From Kiritimatiellota bacterium B12222 (GTDB taxonomy: Bacteria > Verrucomicrobiota > Kiritimatiellia > SS1-B-03-39 > UBA6053): a stretch of DNA of 64,000 bases. The stretch spans positions 2,356,001 to 2,420,000 of the forward strand of contig CP120722.1 of NCBI GenBank assembly GCA_029719485.1. The letters are read 5' to 3'. The position numbers were made by a program, and so were the translations under genes. The first letter of the stretch is position 1, and every line of letters starts with the position of its first letter. The notes under the pieces are model-generated. The model searched no databases, was not told the DNA's origin, and saw only the letters and a list, made by a program, of their open reading frames with translations. Of this stretch, positions 42,104-50,042 are shown piece after piece.

Positions 42104-42172
42104 GGAGTAGATCCTAGGGCTGGGGGATGAAGGGGATGGGAAAAAGGGGCCACCGGGTTGAGAGAAGGTAGG

Positions 42173-42253
42173 GTACCTGTATTCATAAGCACAGGTACAC
42201 GGTTAGCCTTGAAATGGTGCAAAAAGGTTGCAGATGCATATTTTATATATGCA
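42173..42253. promoter_or_regulatory. Two palindromes upstream of the OadA-like gene
   Basis: The 253-base gap 42104-42356 has no gene. It contains gtacctgt/acaggtac (42173-42180, 42191-42198; 10-base spacer) and tgcatat/atatgca (42235-42241, 42247-42253; 5-base spacer). Both lie between the stop of the maturase gene and the ATG of the OadA-like gene, and no T run follows. They look like operator sites or promoter-associated repeats for the OadA-like gene. Confidence 0.4.
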
Positions 42254-42356
42254 ATAAAGCGGATAATCAATGTATGAAATTGATTCATGTCTTAACCATT
42301 ACACCATAATGCCATTTATAGCAATAGGGTAATCGTCAAAATTTTAACGGAACTGA

Positions 42357-43700
42357 TTATTTGCCGCAGCAGGCTTTGAATTTACGTCCGCTTCCGCAGG
42401 GGCAAGGGTCGTTTCTTTTGGGTGTTTCGACGGGGGCCAATTCCGGATGTTGTGCCACGGCTTGCATGACATCGGCGGCGGTGCGGCCGGAACGAAGCAG
42501 TTGGCACATGATGTCCATGGTGGGTTTCATGTGGGTGAAGATTCGTTTGTAGGCAGGGCAAAGGTAGTTAAGTCCAGGATCGCCAGCGGGTGTTTTCATG
42601 AAGCGATGTTTGGGGCATTCTCCGTGGCAGGCGAAGCGTACGGAGCAGTCCTGACAATATTTAGGCAACTTGGAGAGTTTATCTTGGCCGAATGCGCGTT
42701 GTTCTTTGCTTTCCACCATGGATTTGATGGAGGTGTTCATGATGTTTCCGAGTTTGTATTTCGGATAGACGTAGTGATCGCAGGAGTAGAGGTCTCCATT
42801 ATGTTCGAGGGCCATGGCGGTTCCGCAGGTGGGACTGAAGACGCACAAGGCACCGCTCATGCCCATCCAGTTGCCCAGAGCGACATCAAAGAATTGTACA
42901 AAAGTTTTACCTACATCCTCACGCACCCACTGATTGTAAATCGTGACCAAAAACTGTCCGTAGTCTTCGGGAATGAGGCTCCAGTCCGTGACCATGCGGT
43001 TGCGTTCAATTTTTTGCAATTCGGGAGGCTGGCTAAGATCCAGCCCCATGTTTTTGGCAACGGCGTCGGCATCACGTTCTACCAGTGGAATAAATTGAAT
43101 ATATCCCGATCCGATTTCCTTGAGATAGCGATAGACTTCGGCTGGTTTCTGGCTGTTTTTACGGCTAACGACAGTGAGGGTATTGAATTCTACCTTATAT
43201 TTTTTCAGGATGTTGAGTCCACGGATCACCAAGTGGCTGGACGGCTTGTCTCGTTTATCCACGCGATAGGCATCGTGGAGTTCGGGAGGACCATCGATAC
43301 TGAGACCCACCAAAAAATCGTTTGCTGCCAAAAATTCACCCCATTCATTATTCAGCAGGGTGCCGTTGGTTTGGATGGCATTGGTGATTTTTTTACCGTT
43401 GGCGTGTTTCTGTTGAAGTTCCACAATCTTACGGAAATAGTCTACGCCGAGGAGGGTGGGTTCACCGCCTTGCCAGGCAAATGAAATTTCAGGAACCTGT
43501 TGCTGTTCGATGTATTGGCTGATGTAGTTTTCGAGCACATCATCGGCCATGCGAAACTGTTCGGTTTCTCCAAAGAGTTTTTCTTTTTCCAAGTAAAAAC
43601 AATAGGTGCAGTTCAGGTTGCAGATGGGTCCGACCGGTTTGGTCATGACGTGAAAGGCAGGAATCCCGGGTTGGGTGAGGGTGGGGGTGGGTTTAGTCAT
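42357..43700 (-). CDS. Anaerobic sulfatase-maturating radical SAM enzyme (anSME)
   Basis: 447 residues. The radical SAM motif CNLNCTYC is at residues 27-34 (CX3CX2C); AWQGGEPTLLG is the GGE motif. The SPASM-type C-terminal clusters are seen as CVFSPTCGTAM and CQDCSVRFACHGECPKHRF. The order and the lead sequence FHVMTKPVGPICNLNCTYCFYLEKE are those of anSME, which oxidises the active-site Cys or Ser of sulfatases to formylglycine without oxygen. The last ~20 residues (RNDPCPCGSGRKFKACCGK) are a SEC-C zinc motif. It can serve the Ser-type sulfatase at 5225-7441. Overlaps the AI-2E transporter gene by 8 bases. Confidence 0.93.
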   Translation of the reverse strand: MTKPTPTLTQPGIPAFHVMTKPVGPICNLNCTYCFYLEKEKLFGETEQFRMADDVLENYISQYIEQQQVPEISFAWQGGEPTLLGVDYFRKIVELQQKHANGKKITNAIQTNGTLLNNEWGEFLAANDFLVGLSIDGPPELHDAYRVDKRDKPSSHLVIRGLNILKKYKVEFNTLTVVSRKNSQKPAEVYRYLKEIGSGYIQFIPLVERDADAVAKNMGLDLSQPPELQKIERNRMVTDWSLIPEDYGQFLVTIYNQWVREDVGKTFVQFFDVALGNWMGMSGALCVFSPTCGTAMALEHNGDLYSCDHYVYPKYKLGNIMNTSIKSMVESKEQRAFGQDKLSKLPKYCQDCSVRFACHGECPKHRFMKTPAGDPGLNYLCPAYKRIFTHMKPTMDIMCQLLRSGRTAADVMQAVAQHPELAPVETPKRNDPCPCGSGRKFKACCGK

Positions 43701-44775
43701 TCGTTTCTGAAGGTGTAGAAGGTTCTGAAAGAGAGGCGTCGGTTAATGCCGACTCGCCCGGGTCGGTGCCCAGGAGGGTGGCAATCCATTGGGTTTCCGC
43801 TTTTGATTCCATGGCGATTTTAATAATCATGGTGAGGGGAACAGAGAGTAGCATGCCGACAGGGCCAAAAACCCATCCCCAAAAGATCAACGACATCCAC
43901 ACCACGAGGGTGCTTAGTCCCAAACCTTTGCCCATGACTTTGGGTTCTATTAAATTGCCAATGATGACATTGATGCAGAGGTAGCCGATGCCCGTGGCGA
44001 TGGCGCGAGGGGTGCCCAGTTGCACCAGCGCTAACATAACTGGAGGAACGGCCGCGATGATGGAGCCGATATTGGGAACGTAATTGAGTAAGAAGGCGAG
44101 GATGCCCCACAAAGGGGCGTATTCCAACTGGATGAAGCGGCAAAGGATGTAGGCGCACAAGCCTGTTCCCAAACTAACCATGCTTTTGATGGCGAGGTAT
44201 CGGTTGAGGGATTCGGAAAACCGATTGAGTGCGGGTACGCTGGCGTGGTTGACCCCCAGGGCGATTTGTAACTTGTTGGGGAAGCCTGCTAATTCTAACA
44301 GCAAGAACACCACGGTTAATAAAATCATAAAGGTATTGGTCAGCATCCCCTTTAAAAACTGAGTGAGGGTGTTGACCACGTAGGTCATGGCTTTCCCGGG
44401 ATTGATCAAGGAGTTGAAGGTGTCGGAATTGACATCGATTCCTTTTTCTGTGAGCCAGTTGATCCATCCCACTGTGATTTGTTTGAGACGAATTTGGTAT
44501 TGGTCTGAATCACCTGCGAATTGCGTGATGGATGATCCCGCAATTTGCACCAGCAGCCACAACGCACATAAAACGGTTGAAATAATGATCAAAACCGCAA
44601 AGGAGGGGCGGATGCCCTTTTTTTTCATCCAGATCATTGCGGGAGAAGTGATCAGAGCGATAAAACATGCCAAAAGGAATGGAATGATGATGCTGCCTGC
44701 GGAGCGTAAGCCCGCGATGACCAGTACAAAGGCCGCGAAAGTAAAAAGGCCACGAGATAATCCAGATAAATTCAT
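43693..44775 (-). CDS. AI-2E family transporter (PerM/TqsA-like)
   Basis: 360 residues with about eight membrane helices. The arrangement is typical of the family: an N-terminal helix pair (FIIPFLLACFIALITSPAMIWM), a soluble helical stretch (residues ~80-150), and the conserved region YAPLWGILAFLLNYVPNIGSIIAAVPPVMLAL near 220-250. VMGKGLGLSTLVVWMSLIFWGWVFGPVGMLLSVPLTMIIK closes the domain. Members export AI-2 or exchange ions; the substrate here is open. Eight bases overlap with the sulfatase maturase, but no functional link is evident. Confidence 0.88.
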   Translation of the reverse strand: MNLSGLSRGLFTFAAFVLVIAGLRSAGSIIIPFLLACFIALITSPAMIWMKKKGIRPSFAVLIIISTVLCALWLLVQIAGSSITQFAGDSDQYQIRLKQITVGWINWLTEKGIDVNSDTFNSLINPGKAMTYVVNTLTQFLKGMLTNTFMILLTVVFLLLELAGFPNKLQIALGVNHASVPALNRFSESLNRYLAIKSMVSLGTGLCAYILCRFIQLEYAPLWGILAFLLNYVPNIGSIIAAVPPVMLALVQLGTPRAIATGIGYLCINVIIGNLIEPKVMGKGLGLSTLVVWMSLIFWGWVFGPVGMLLSVPLTMIIKIAMESKAETQWIATLLGTDPGESALTDASLSEPSTPSETND

Positions 44776-44937
44776 GCAATATGTAAAACAGAAAAATCAA
44801 AAAAGTGCGAGCAGGATTGCAAAAGTATCGTGGATTTAGGCTGTTTTAAAATAGATTGAAAAAAAAGTATTTTTCCTCTTGATTCCTGTCAGAATTTCAT
44901 TACCTCTACGCCTTCTTCGATACGGAGAAACACACAT

Positions 44938-45012
44938 TCCAGCGTGGCTCAATGGTAGAGCGGGTGACTGTTAATCACTAGGTTGTAGGTTCGAGTCCTA
45001 CCGCTGGAGCCA
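44938..45012 (+). tRNA. tRNA-Asn (GTT), integration target
   Basis: Acceptor stem TCCAGCG/CGCTGGA, D arm GCTC..GAGC, anticodon stem GTGA/TCAC with loop CTGTTAA (anticodon GTT), T arm GTAGG-TTCGAGT-CCTAC, discriminator G and encoded CCA. The tRNA is intact. Its last 28 bases and the 5 bases after it form the left att repeat of the integrated element, so the 3' part was rebuilt by integration. Confidence 0.95.
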
Positions 45013-45017
45013 ATTTA
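44985..45017 (+). repeat. attL (33-bp core)
   Basis: Identical to 55071-55103. It starts in the T stem of tRNA-Asn (gtaggttcg), runs through CCA and ends with attta. The bases differ directly outside both ends (t against a before, c against a after), which fixes the core length. Confidence 0.93.
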
Positions 45018-45041
45018 CCCCCTTGCAAAAGGGGGTTTTTT
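45018..45041 (+). terminator. Element-borne terminator after tRNA-Asn
   Basis: ccccctt (45018-45024) pairs with aaggggg (45029-45035) around gcaa, followed by six T. It lies inside the element immediately after attL and therefore replaces the chromosomal tRNA terminator now stranded at 55105. Confidence 0.85.
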
Positions 45042-45137
45042 GTTGCCTAAAACCCTATAAACATTGATTGAAACGTATATTGGAAGGGTGGGGCGTGTTC
45101 GTCATAATAAACGTCTATTTGCCATAGTTCGCGACCT

Positions 45138-45148
45138 ATAACACAACA
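45138..45148 (+). promoter_or_regulatory. Candidate integrase arm-type site, left
   Basis: The 11-mer ataacacaaca occurs here, 121 bases inside attL, within an ACAACAC-rich stretch, and again in the same orientation at 55013-55023, 48 bases inside attR. Paired distal repeats at both ends are where tyrosine integrases place arm sites. The 45042-45246 stretch otherwise contains only this and a terminator. Confidence 0.4.
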
Positions 45149-45184
45149 CACAACACAACACATTTCGATGCGTTCCATAAAAAA

Positions 45185-45204
45185 GGCTCCCGATTAAGAG
45201 AGCC
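45185..45204. terminator. Hairpin terminator below the leftmost element gene
   Basis: ggctc (45185-45189) pairs with gagcc (45200-45204); read on the minus strand, ttttttat follows. It is 43 bases beyond the stop of the leftmost minus-strand gene. On the plus strand ttattttt follows, so it may act both ways. Confidence 0.65.
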
Positions 45205-45246
45205 GTTATTTTTAGTTGTGGGTAAAGGGTAAGTTATTCTTCAGGA

Positions 45247-45867
45247 TCAAGCCTCTACTTGAGAAAGAGCTTTATGCCTTAATGCATCTTCACGCAGTTG
45301 CACTCCTGGTGTTTTCTCACTTGCCATGGCACGAGCCTCAAGAGCGTCTGCTTCTTCCCGTGTGAGTTCTATAGTGATTGATTTGCCGGCTTCAGCTTTT
45401 CTTATGATCCGCTCACACTCGTATTCAGCGTCTTGTAGGTGTCTGAATAGTTTTTCAGTCAGTTCTGGATCATCCCCCGCCATAGTCCCTGCAAGTGAAG
45501 CTGCTCCGATTAAGCAACCCCTTGCAGCTTTTATAGCTCCGATATTGCTCTCCATTGTTGAACCGCTTCCACCTACCGCATCCTCAGTAATGTAGAGTTG
45601 CGTATGATCAGTGTTCAATTCACTTATGGATAGCTCGGCAAGCGAGTCAAGAAGGGTTTGCATGCCTGATTCGCCATGAGGACTGTATTCTTTAATAGCT
45701 TGCCCTGTGATATGCTGAATCAGTTTTTCATTCACTTCGTTATCTAATACCACCCTTGTGGCTTCCTCAAAAATACGAATTGCCTTTTCCCATTTCTCGG
45801 GTTGGCATTCTAAATCAACTACTGCCTTGTGTTTTTTGATGGCTGTCATTTTTTCCGGGGCTGTCAT
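45247..45867 (-). CDS. Hypothetical element protein, 206 aa
   Basis: Starts at MTAPEKMTAIKKHKAV with aaaggaaat as ribosome site 7-8 bases before the ATG; an in-frame extension to 45966 is less likely. The acidic helical protein carries LECQPEKWEKAIRIFEEATRVVLDNEVNEKL, a Gly/Ser hinge (AVGGSGSTMESNIGAIKAARG) and a charged C-terminus (ELTREEADALEARAMASEKTPG). No domain recognised. It is the most integrase-distal gene, the position where satellites often keep accessory or phage-interference genes; that is inference only. Confidence 0.55.
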   Translation of the reverse strand: MTAPEKMTAIKKHKAVVDLECQPEKWEKAIRIFEEATRVVLDNEVNEKLIQHITGQAIKEYSPHGESGMQTLLDSLAELSISELNTDHTQLYITEDAVGGSGSTMESNIGAIKAARGCLIGAASLAGTMAGDDPELTEKLFRHLQDAEYECERIIRKAEAGKSITIELTREEADALEARAMASEKTPGVQLREDALRHKALSQVEA

Positions 45868-45927
45868 GATATTTCCTTTAGTTATATCAGGCCTCCCCCC
45901 CGGCTTTGCCGACCAGGTACAAAAAGA

Positions 45928-46048
45928 GGCCCGTGAGCACTCGGCAAAGACGGTACCAAAGGACACCGTGCCCGCAATGGGGCAACGCTACACGGGCCAA
46001 AATGGCTAAAGAGGGATTAAGATGTCGATTGGTGGTGTCTTTGCCGAG
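45928..46048. other. Nested inverted repeats, possible structured RNA or control region
   Basis: In the 290-base gap upstream of the leftmost gene, ctcggcaaagac (45940-45951) is the exact reverse complement of gtctttgccgag (46037-46048), 85 bases apart, and ggcccgtg (45928-45935) pairs with cacgggcc (45991-45998). A gtacc..ggtacc pair is also nearby. This is more self-complementarity than elsewhere in the element. It might be an RNA, a replication or packaging site, or an operator region. Confidence 0.45.
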
Positions 46049-46104
46049 ACTTGTTGATGAATGCCAGAAACACATATAGATGTCAAGCATATGAAGGCGT
46101 CTAA

Positions 46105-46401
46105 ATCTTAGCGCCCCACCATGAAGCTCGTCGCGCCGAGAGACGGCTAGGGCAAATGATCAAGGAGCAGAAAGAGACGGTTGGGTTAGCTACTGGCGGA
46201 CAGCCGTATCAATCAACCCCTACCAGTACCCGTGGGGAACCAGTAGAACGCCCCACCCTATCAGACGTAGGAATCTCCAAGAAACTTTCCTCCCGCGCTC
46301 AGGCAATCGCTTCCATCCCTGATGAGGAGAGCACGGAGGCAAACCGAAAAAAGCTCGGTACCCTGAAGGAACCGAGGGGAGCCGTATTACGTCTCTTCTG
46401 A
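46105..46401 (+). pseudogene. Truncated phage gene remnant (opposite strand)
   Basis: A frame without upstream start runs from the stop at 46102-46104 to 46401; an internal ATG at 46156 gives 81 residues. It reads EARRAERRLGQMIKEQKETVG, then PTLSDVGISKKLSSRAQAIASIPDEE. This matches a recurrent phage/plasmid protein in which an N-terminal helical region ends in AERRLGE and is followed by a TLSDLGI..QSS.WQ..A.IP DNA-binding-like segment. The expected ~90 N-terminal residues and the C-terminal domain are missing. It is the only coding remnant pointing right inside the element, and its end overlaps the tape measure gene by 15 bases. Confidence 0.5.
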
Positions 46402-47946
46402 TTTCAATTCAGTCACGGATACAGGATCAACGACACGCACATGTGTTGGGTTGTTGATCGATCCTAGAGTCTTCATGCTCCCGTTGTCTTGCATACGGCT
46501 GAAGATTTCAGAAAGTGAGACCTGATTACCCCCAAGTACATTACTTGCAACGTGACTTTGAGCACCACCAGTGCCATTTTTCGGAATGAATCCACTAAGC
46601 CCCGCTATATCAGCGCCGTCCTTTACCATCAACGATGGATCTCTCAGCCACATCCCCAGCTTCTTACCTGCCTCTTTTGCAATCCGGTCTTGTTCATTTT
46701 GGGCAATGGATTCATGCCTCCCCCCCGATAACTCAGAAAGTATGCGTTTAGTTCTGCCGGTGTCATTTTCCTTAAATTCGGAAGTCACCTCTTTGGCCTT
46801 TTTACCAATCCCTAAAGCTGATTTCCCCGCATCATATACAGTCTTTCCCGTGAAAAAATCGACATTAGTCTTGAGTATTGACTTCACGACTTCGCCCTTC
46901 TTGGGGATTTTTGACCATAAATCATCCATCAATGCTAAAAACCTTGGCTCGACAACATTCATGAATGCCGATCCTGCATCCATGAACATAGCTTTTACGA
47001 CCTTCCCCATATCACCCAAAGCTTTTGACCGTTCAGCCTGGTCGCCACTGAATATATCGCCCATCACATTTGCGAGCACCTTCGCAGCCTTTGCACCATT
47101 CGCCGCCCACCGCTCGATTGACCCGTCATTCCGCAACGTATCAAGGCGATCGATCAGCCCTTGGATGGCGCCCTTGCTTAACTCTGAAAAATGGGATCCA
47201 AAGTCAGCCAAAGCGCTCGACCATTTCCCGTTCAAGGTAGAGATCAACCCGTTTCCTTGGGTCGAGAGTTCCTTCATCATGTTGTGAAATTGCCCGCCCT
47301 CACTCGTCATCGATTTAAGGGCACTGATCACCACAGGAAAGCCTACTTGACCCGAGCTCACAAAGTCAGCAACTTCACTTTCAGCAATCCCGAGCTCCTT
47401 TGACAAAGCCTTTACGATAGGGATTCCACGTTCCATGAACATATCCATGGTATCTCCCTGAAGCTTTCCTTTACCACGAATCTTAATCAGGACATTACCC
47501 AATTCATTCAAGGGGGTTGATGTTCCTGCCGCAATATCACCAAGCATCTTGATCTCATCAATAACATCACCCGCAGCCGATCCGGTAGCAATCAGGCTTG
47601 TGCCTAATTTGGTGACTTCATCCGCATCAAAGTTGGTGGAGTCGGAGAAGCTAACCATCTCCTTGTAGATCTTCTTCGCTTCTTTTGCGTTTCCGAGTGC
47701 GACTTTTAACTGGGTTTGAACCGTCTCCACGTCAAACGCTTTTTTGACGGATACACCAAAACCGCCAAGCAGACCACCTCCAGCGAGGATGGTACGGAAA
47801 TCAAACAGCCCTCGGAACGTGGCCCGAATGCTTTTAGCAATACCTCCAGAAAAGTGTAGCAGACCTCTCATGGCACGCTTACCGTTCCCCATGGCCTTGT
47901 CAAAATTTTCCTTCACCAAGATGTTGAATCTTAAATCTTTACTCAT
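46387..47946 (-). CDS. Phage tape measure protein
   Basis: 519 residues, short for a tape measure. Residues ~70-270 match the N-terminal tape measure domain: FDVETVQTQLKVALGNAKEAKKIYKEM, LGDIAAGTSTPLNELGNVLIKIRGKGKLQGDTMDMFMERGIPIVKAL and FPVVISALKSMTSEGGQFHNMMKELS. A hydrophobic Gly-rich segment (FRTILAGGGLLGGFGVSV) precedes it, and a long helical part follows. The protein sets tail length and may carry DNA-ejection functions. A tail of about 75-80 nm would follow from the usual 0.15 nm per residue rule, if that applies. No tail tube or tip genes accompany it. Confidence 0.85.
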   Translation of the reverse strand: MSKDLRFNILVKENFDKAMGNGKRAMRGLLHFSGGIAKSIRATFRGLFDFRTILAGGGLLGGFGVSVKKAFDVETVQTQLKVALGNAKEAKKIYKEMVSFSDSTNFDADEVTKLGTSLIATGSAAGDVIDEIKMLGDIAAGTSTPLNELGNVLIKIRGKGKLQGDTMDMFMERGIPIVKALSKELGIAESEVADFVSSGQVGFPVVISALKSMTSEGGQFHNMMKELSTQGNGLISTLNGKWSSALADFGSHFSELSKGAIQGLIDRLDTLRNDGSIERWAANGAKAAKVLANVMGDIFSGDQAERSKALGDMGKVVKAMFMDAGSAFMNVVEPRFLALMDDLWSKIPKKGEVVKSILKTNVDFFTGKTVYDAGKSALGIGKKAKEVTSEFKENDTGRTKRILSELSGGRHESIAQNEQDRIAKEAGKKLGMWLRDPSLMVKDGADIAGLSGFIPKNGTGGAQSHVASNVLGGNQVSLSEIFSRMQDNGSMKTLGSINNPTHVRVVDPVSVTELKSEET

Positions 47947-48000
47947 AGCTGATTTGCTCCGATAGGTATGTTTTTTGTAATTAATTGGGGTGGCGGTGTC

Positions 48001-48354
48001 TTATTCACTCGACAGATCGAAGGCCGTCCATGCTGAATAGGTTTCCCATGTCTGGGACTGCCTTAAAGAGTCTGTCCCTACTGGTCCGTTCTGGATCGTG
48101 ATATTTGCCACGCATACCCATTTGATTGATGCAAGATTCGATCCGGTGATGTTGGCAGACCCCACAGAAGCCGATGGCGTGCCTTCAAGAATAGATCCCG
48201 CAGCCGTTGCCGGCATCTCACTGACATTCGTATGTATACGGGTACAAGAGAACCTCCTCACTACTCGAACTTGTGTAAGGTCTGCATTGCTTGGGTTATC
48301 CCGGAACTCTAAAGAATCCGGGCAATCAACAAATAGCCATGCTGTAGTCGCCAT
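48001..48354 (-). CDS. Hypothetical element protein, 117 aa
   Basis: A beta-rich soluble protein (TAWLFVDCPDSLEFRDN, VRVVRRFSCTRIHTNVSEMPA, IKWVCVANITIQNG, WETYSAWTAFDLSSE). Its first base is the last base of the preceding gene's stop, so translation is coupled. It lies 54 bases before the tape measure gene, where tail tube, tail assembly chaperone or minor tail genes usually sit. The fold could be a small tail protein, but no motif proves it. Confidence 0.5.
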   Translation of the reverse strand: MATTAWLFVDCPDSLEFRDNPSNADLTQVRVVRRFSCTRIHTNVSEMPATAAGSILEGTPSASVGSANITGSNLASIKWVCVANITIQNGPVGTDSLRQSQTWETYSAWTAFDLSSE

Positions 48355-48602
48355 TAAATAAACCTCAATTTTATAGCTGATACTGCACGATTCACCTGTT
48401 CTTGATCCTCTGGATCAATCTCTAAAGCGTATGCCATGACATACATGCTTAGCGCTTCAGGATCGAATCCAGCTTTAACAAGAAAGTATTCGATAGCTGA
48501 ATGGGCAAGCTTCACCTTGGCCTCTCTAAACGGTGCCTCTTTGACAGATCGTTCAATCACATCATTCATAAGCTCAGCTTTTCGCTTTTGCAGTTTGTCC
48601 AT
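48354..48602 (-). CDS. Hypothetical element protein, 82 aa
   Basis: Small helical, charged protein (MDKLQKRKAELMNDVIERSVKEAPFREAKVKL, then AIEYFLVKAGFDPEALSMYVMAYALEIDPEDQEQ). It shares 1 base with the next gene and follows the previous gene's stop without a gap. Size and position before the tape measure gene suit a tail assembly chaperone, but this is positional inference only. Confidence 0.5.
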   Translation of the reverse strand: MDKLQKRKAELMNDVIERSVKEAPFREAKVKLAHSAIEYFLVKAGFDPEALSMYVMAYALEIDPEDQEQVNRAVSAIKLRFI

Positions 48603-48866
48603 TTAAAGGATCCCCTGTTCGCGCAACTGACCTTCACGGTCTCGCATGCCTTCAGCGGATGTATTTGGGGTGGCGCTCATAATCCGCTTTGCAATGGCGC
48701 TGTGTTCATATTCGTTGTTTGAGATCCGACCATGCAGGGCATAGGCTGAAATATCTTTAATATGGTTCTGGGGATTGCCCCCAGCTTTTTTAATTTGTTC
48801 ATTCACACCGCAAAATGCTTTAGCCATTGCAATGTCTTGGTCATTATCGGTAGGTTCGGTCATCAT
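48603..48866 (-). CDS. Hypothetical element protein, 87 aa
   Basis: A small polar helical protein (DNDQDIAMAKAFCGVNEQIKKAGGNPQNHIKDIS, then ALHGRISNNEYEHSAIAKRIM). It overlaps the upstream 189-residue gene by 4 bases and abuts the 82-residue gene. No family recognised; its place in a tightly packed operon supports that it is translated. Confidence 0.5.
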   Translation of the reverse strand: MMTEPTDNDQDIAMAKAFCGVNEQIKKAGGNPQNHIKDISAYALHGRISNNEYEHSAIAKRIMSATPNTSAEGMRDREGQLREQGIL

Positions 48867-49432
48867 TCCCCCTCCACATCAAAAGCAATGACACCGGCGT
48901 CCACCGCTGACACTAACGTTTTATAGCACCCTGCAAGCTGTTCAGGGGTAAGATTCATGATACGACTAAGGCTGTCATCATCCCCCTTGAAATCGTTTCT
49001 AGCTGATTTAAACGGTTTCGCGCTTTCTTTACGTAAGCTTGTGATTTCCTCACCTACTTTTACCGCTTGATTCTCTAAATTCATTAATTTGAGAGGTTTA
49101 AATTTAAGCATGATCGCGGTTGCGTCCGTTTCAGAAAAGACTTGAGCCAATGCTGATTCAGTATCGTTAAATTCTTTGAGTACCTGGGCTTTCAGCTCTC
49201 CCGCTTCACCCTCCAAGAGCTTGACCTTTTCAGCACATTGAACGCCGGCCTCGTAATAAGCTTTCCGACGTTCGTTTTCGAGACGTTCGGCGGTCAGATC
49301 AAGTACATCCAGTGCGTTACGTCTCGCGGGTGCAAGTTCAACAGCGGGGGTTTTTGTATCAAATTTAAGCTTTACGCATTCTTTGATGGCGTTTTTAAAT
49401 TCAGTGCTGGCAGTGATCATATTATTTGACAT
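48863..49432 (-). CDS. Hypothetical element protein, 189 aa
   Basis: An all-helical acidic protein. Central coiled-coil region LDLTAERLENERRKAYYEAGVQCAEKVKLLEGEAGELKAQVLKEFND and a C-terminal segment with LTPEQLAGCYKTLVSAVDAG. It resembles small phage scaffold-like or spacer proteins in composition but matches no family I know. Overlaps the next gene by 4 bases; 52 bases separate it from the upstream gene. Confidence 0.5.
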   Translation of the reverse strand: MSNNMITASTEFKNAIKECVKLKFDTKTPAVELAPARRNALDVLDLTAERLENERRKAYYEAGVQCAEKVKLLEGEAGELKAQVLKEFNDTESALAQVFSETDATAIMLKFKPLKLMNLENQAVKVGEEITSLRKESAKPFKSARNDFKGDDDSLSRIMNLTPEQLAGCYKTLVSAVDAGVIAFDVEGE

Positions 49433-49484
49433 GGTGAGTTTCCATTGCGGGGTTTAAATTCGTCTTCCATAGGTGACATCGTAA

Positions 49485-50039
49485 TCAATTTCCGTATCTG
49501 CGAATCAGGATATGCGCCACGCCTAGACGCCTTCCCGCAGTCTTTATCCGACCATTAGCAGCGGCGACAGAAAACCCTATTTTATGGGCTTCAGTTTGAA
49601 GGACTTTATTTGCCAAGCGAACGGCGACAAAAAATAGGGTGATCCCTGATCCGTCATCCACTTTCGACAAAGCCACAGCTAATTCATGAGCCGATCCTTC
49701 CAGCCCTGGACGTGTGACGACCTCGAGGGCGTCATCTGGGCATGTGGATTCTTTAAACTCCCTGAGAAGCTCTTCAGCGCTCTCTAGGTATTGTGCAGAT
49801 GGATCATGCCTAAACAAATTTTCATACCCTTCCAAGAGCTCGGAGTTCTCCCATTCAAGAGATAGGCGTGATAGTCCAACCCGACCACGAAGCGCACGAG
49901 GTGCAAAATCTCGAGAGGCAAGGGGGCACTTTGCGCAAGGCGTGCTTTCGTATGGGGTGTCCTTGTGAATGCCTTTTATGATTTCAGCATGGAAAGAACA
50001 TTCATTGCATGAGTGTAGGTTGTTTGTACGGTATGCCAT
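49485..50039 (-). CDS. Zinc-finger-like element protein, 184 aa
   Basis: The N-terminus holds two CxxC pairs, CNECSFHAEIIKGIHKDTPYESTPCAKCP (residues ~9-39), a possible zinc ribbon. The C-terminal half ends KIGFSVAAANGRIKTAGRRLGVAHILIRRYG, which has the look of a helix-turn-helix or sigma-like DNA-binding tail. A transcription regulator of the element (late activator type) is a reasonable guess. It starts 3 bases after the terminase small subunit stop. Confidence 0.5.
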   Translation of the reverse strand: MAYRTNNLHSCNECSFHAEIIKGIHKDTPYESTPCAKCPLASRDFAPRALRGRVGLSRLSLEWENSELLEGYENLFRHDPSAQYLESAEELLREFKESTCPDDALEVVTRPGLEGSAHELAVALSKVDDGSGITLFFVAVRLANKVLQTEAHKIGFSVAAANGRIKTAGRRLGVAHILIRRYGN

Positions 50040-50042
50040 AAT

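Noticed and set aside
42447..43484. Plus-strand open frame of 345 codons
   Set aside because: It is antisense to the radical SAM maturase, whose motifs are certain. Its composition is that of a mirrored gene.
45138..45165. ACAACAC short repeats as a CRISPR or iteron array
   Set aside because: Units are only 5-7 bases, irregular and few; only the 11-mer shared with the other end seems meaningful.
45868..45966. N-terminal extension of the leftmost element gene
   Set aside because: It lies in the inverted-repeat region, and a good ribosome site precedes the ATG at 45867.
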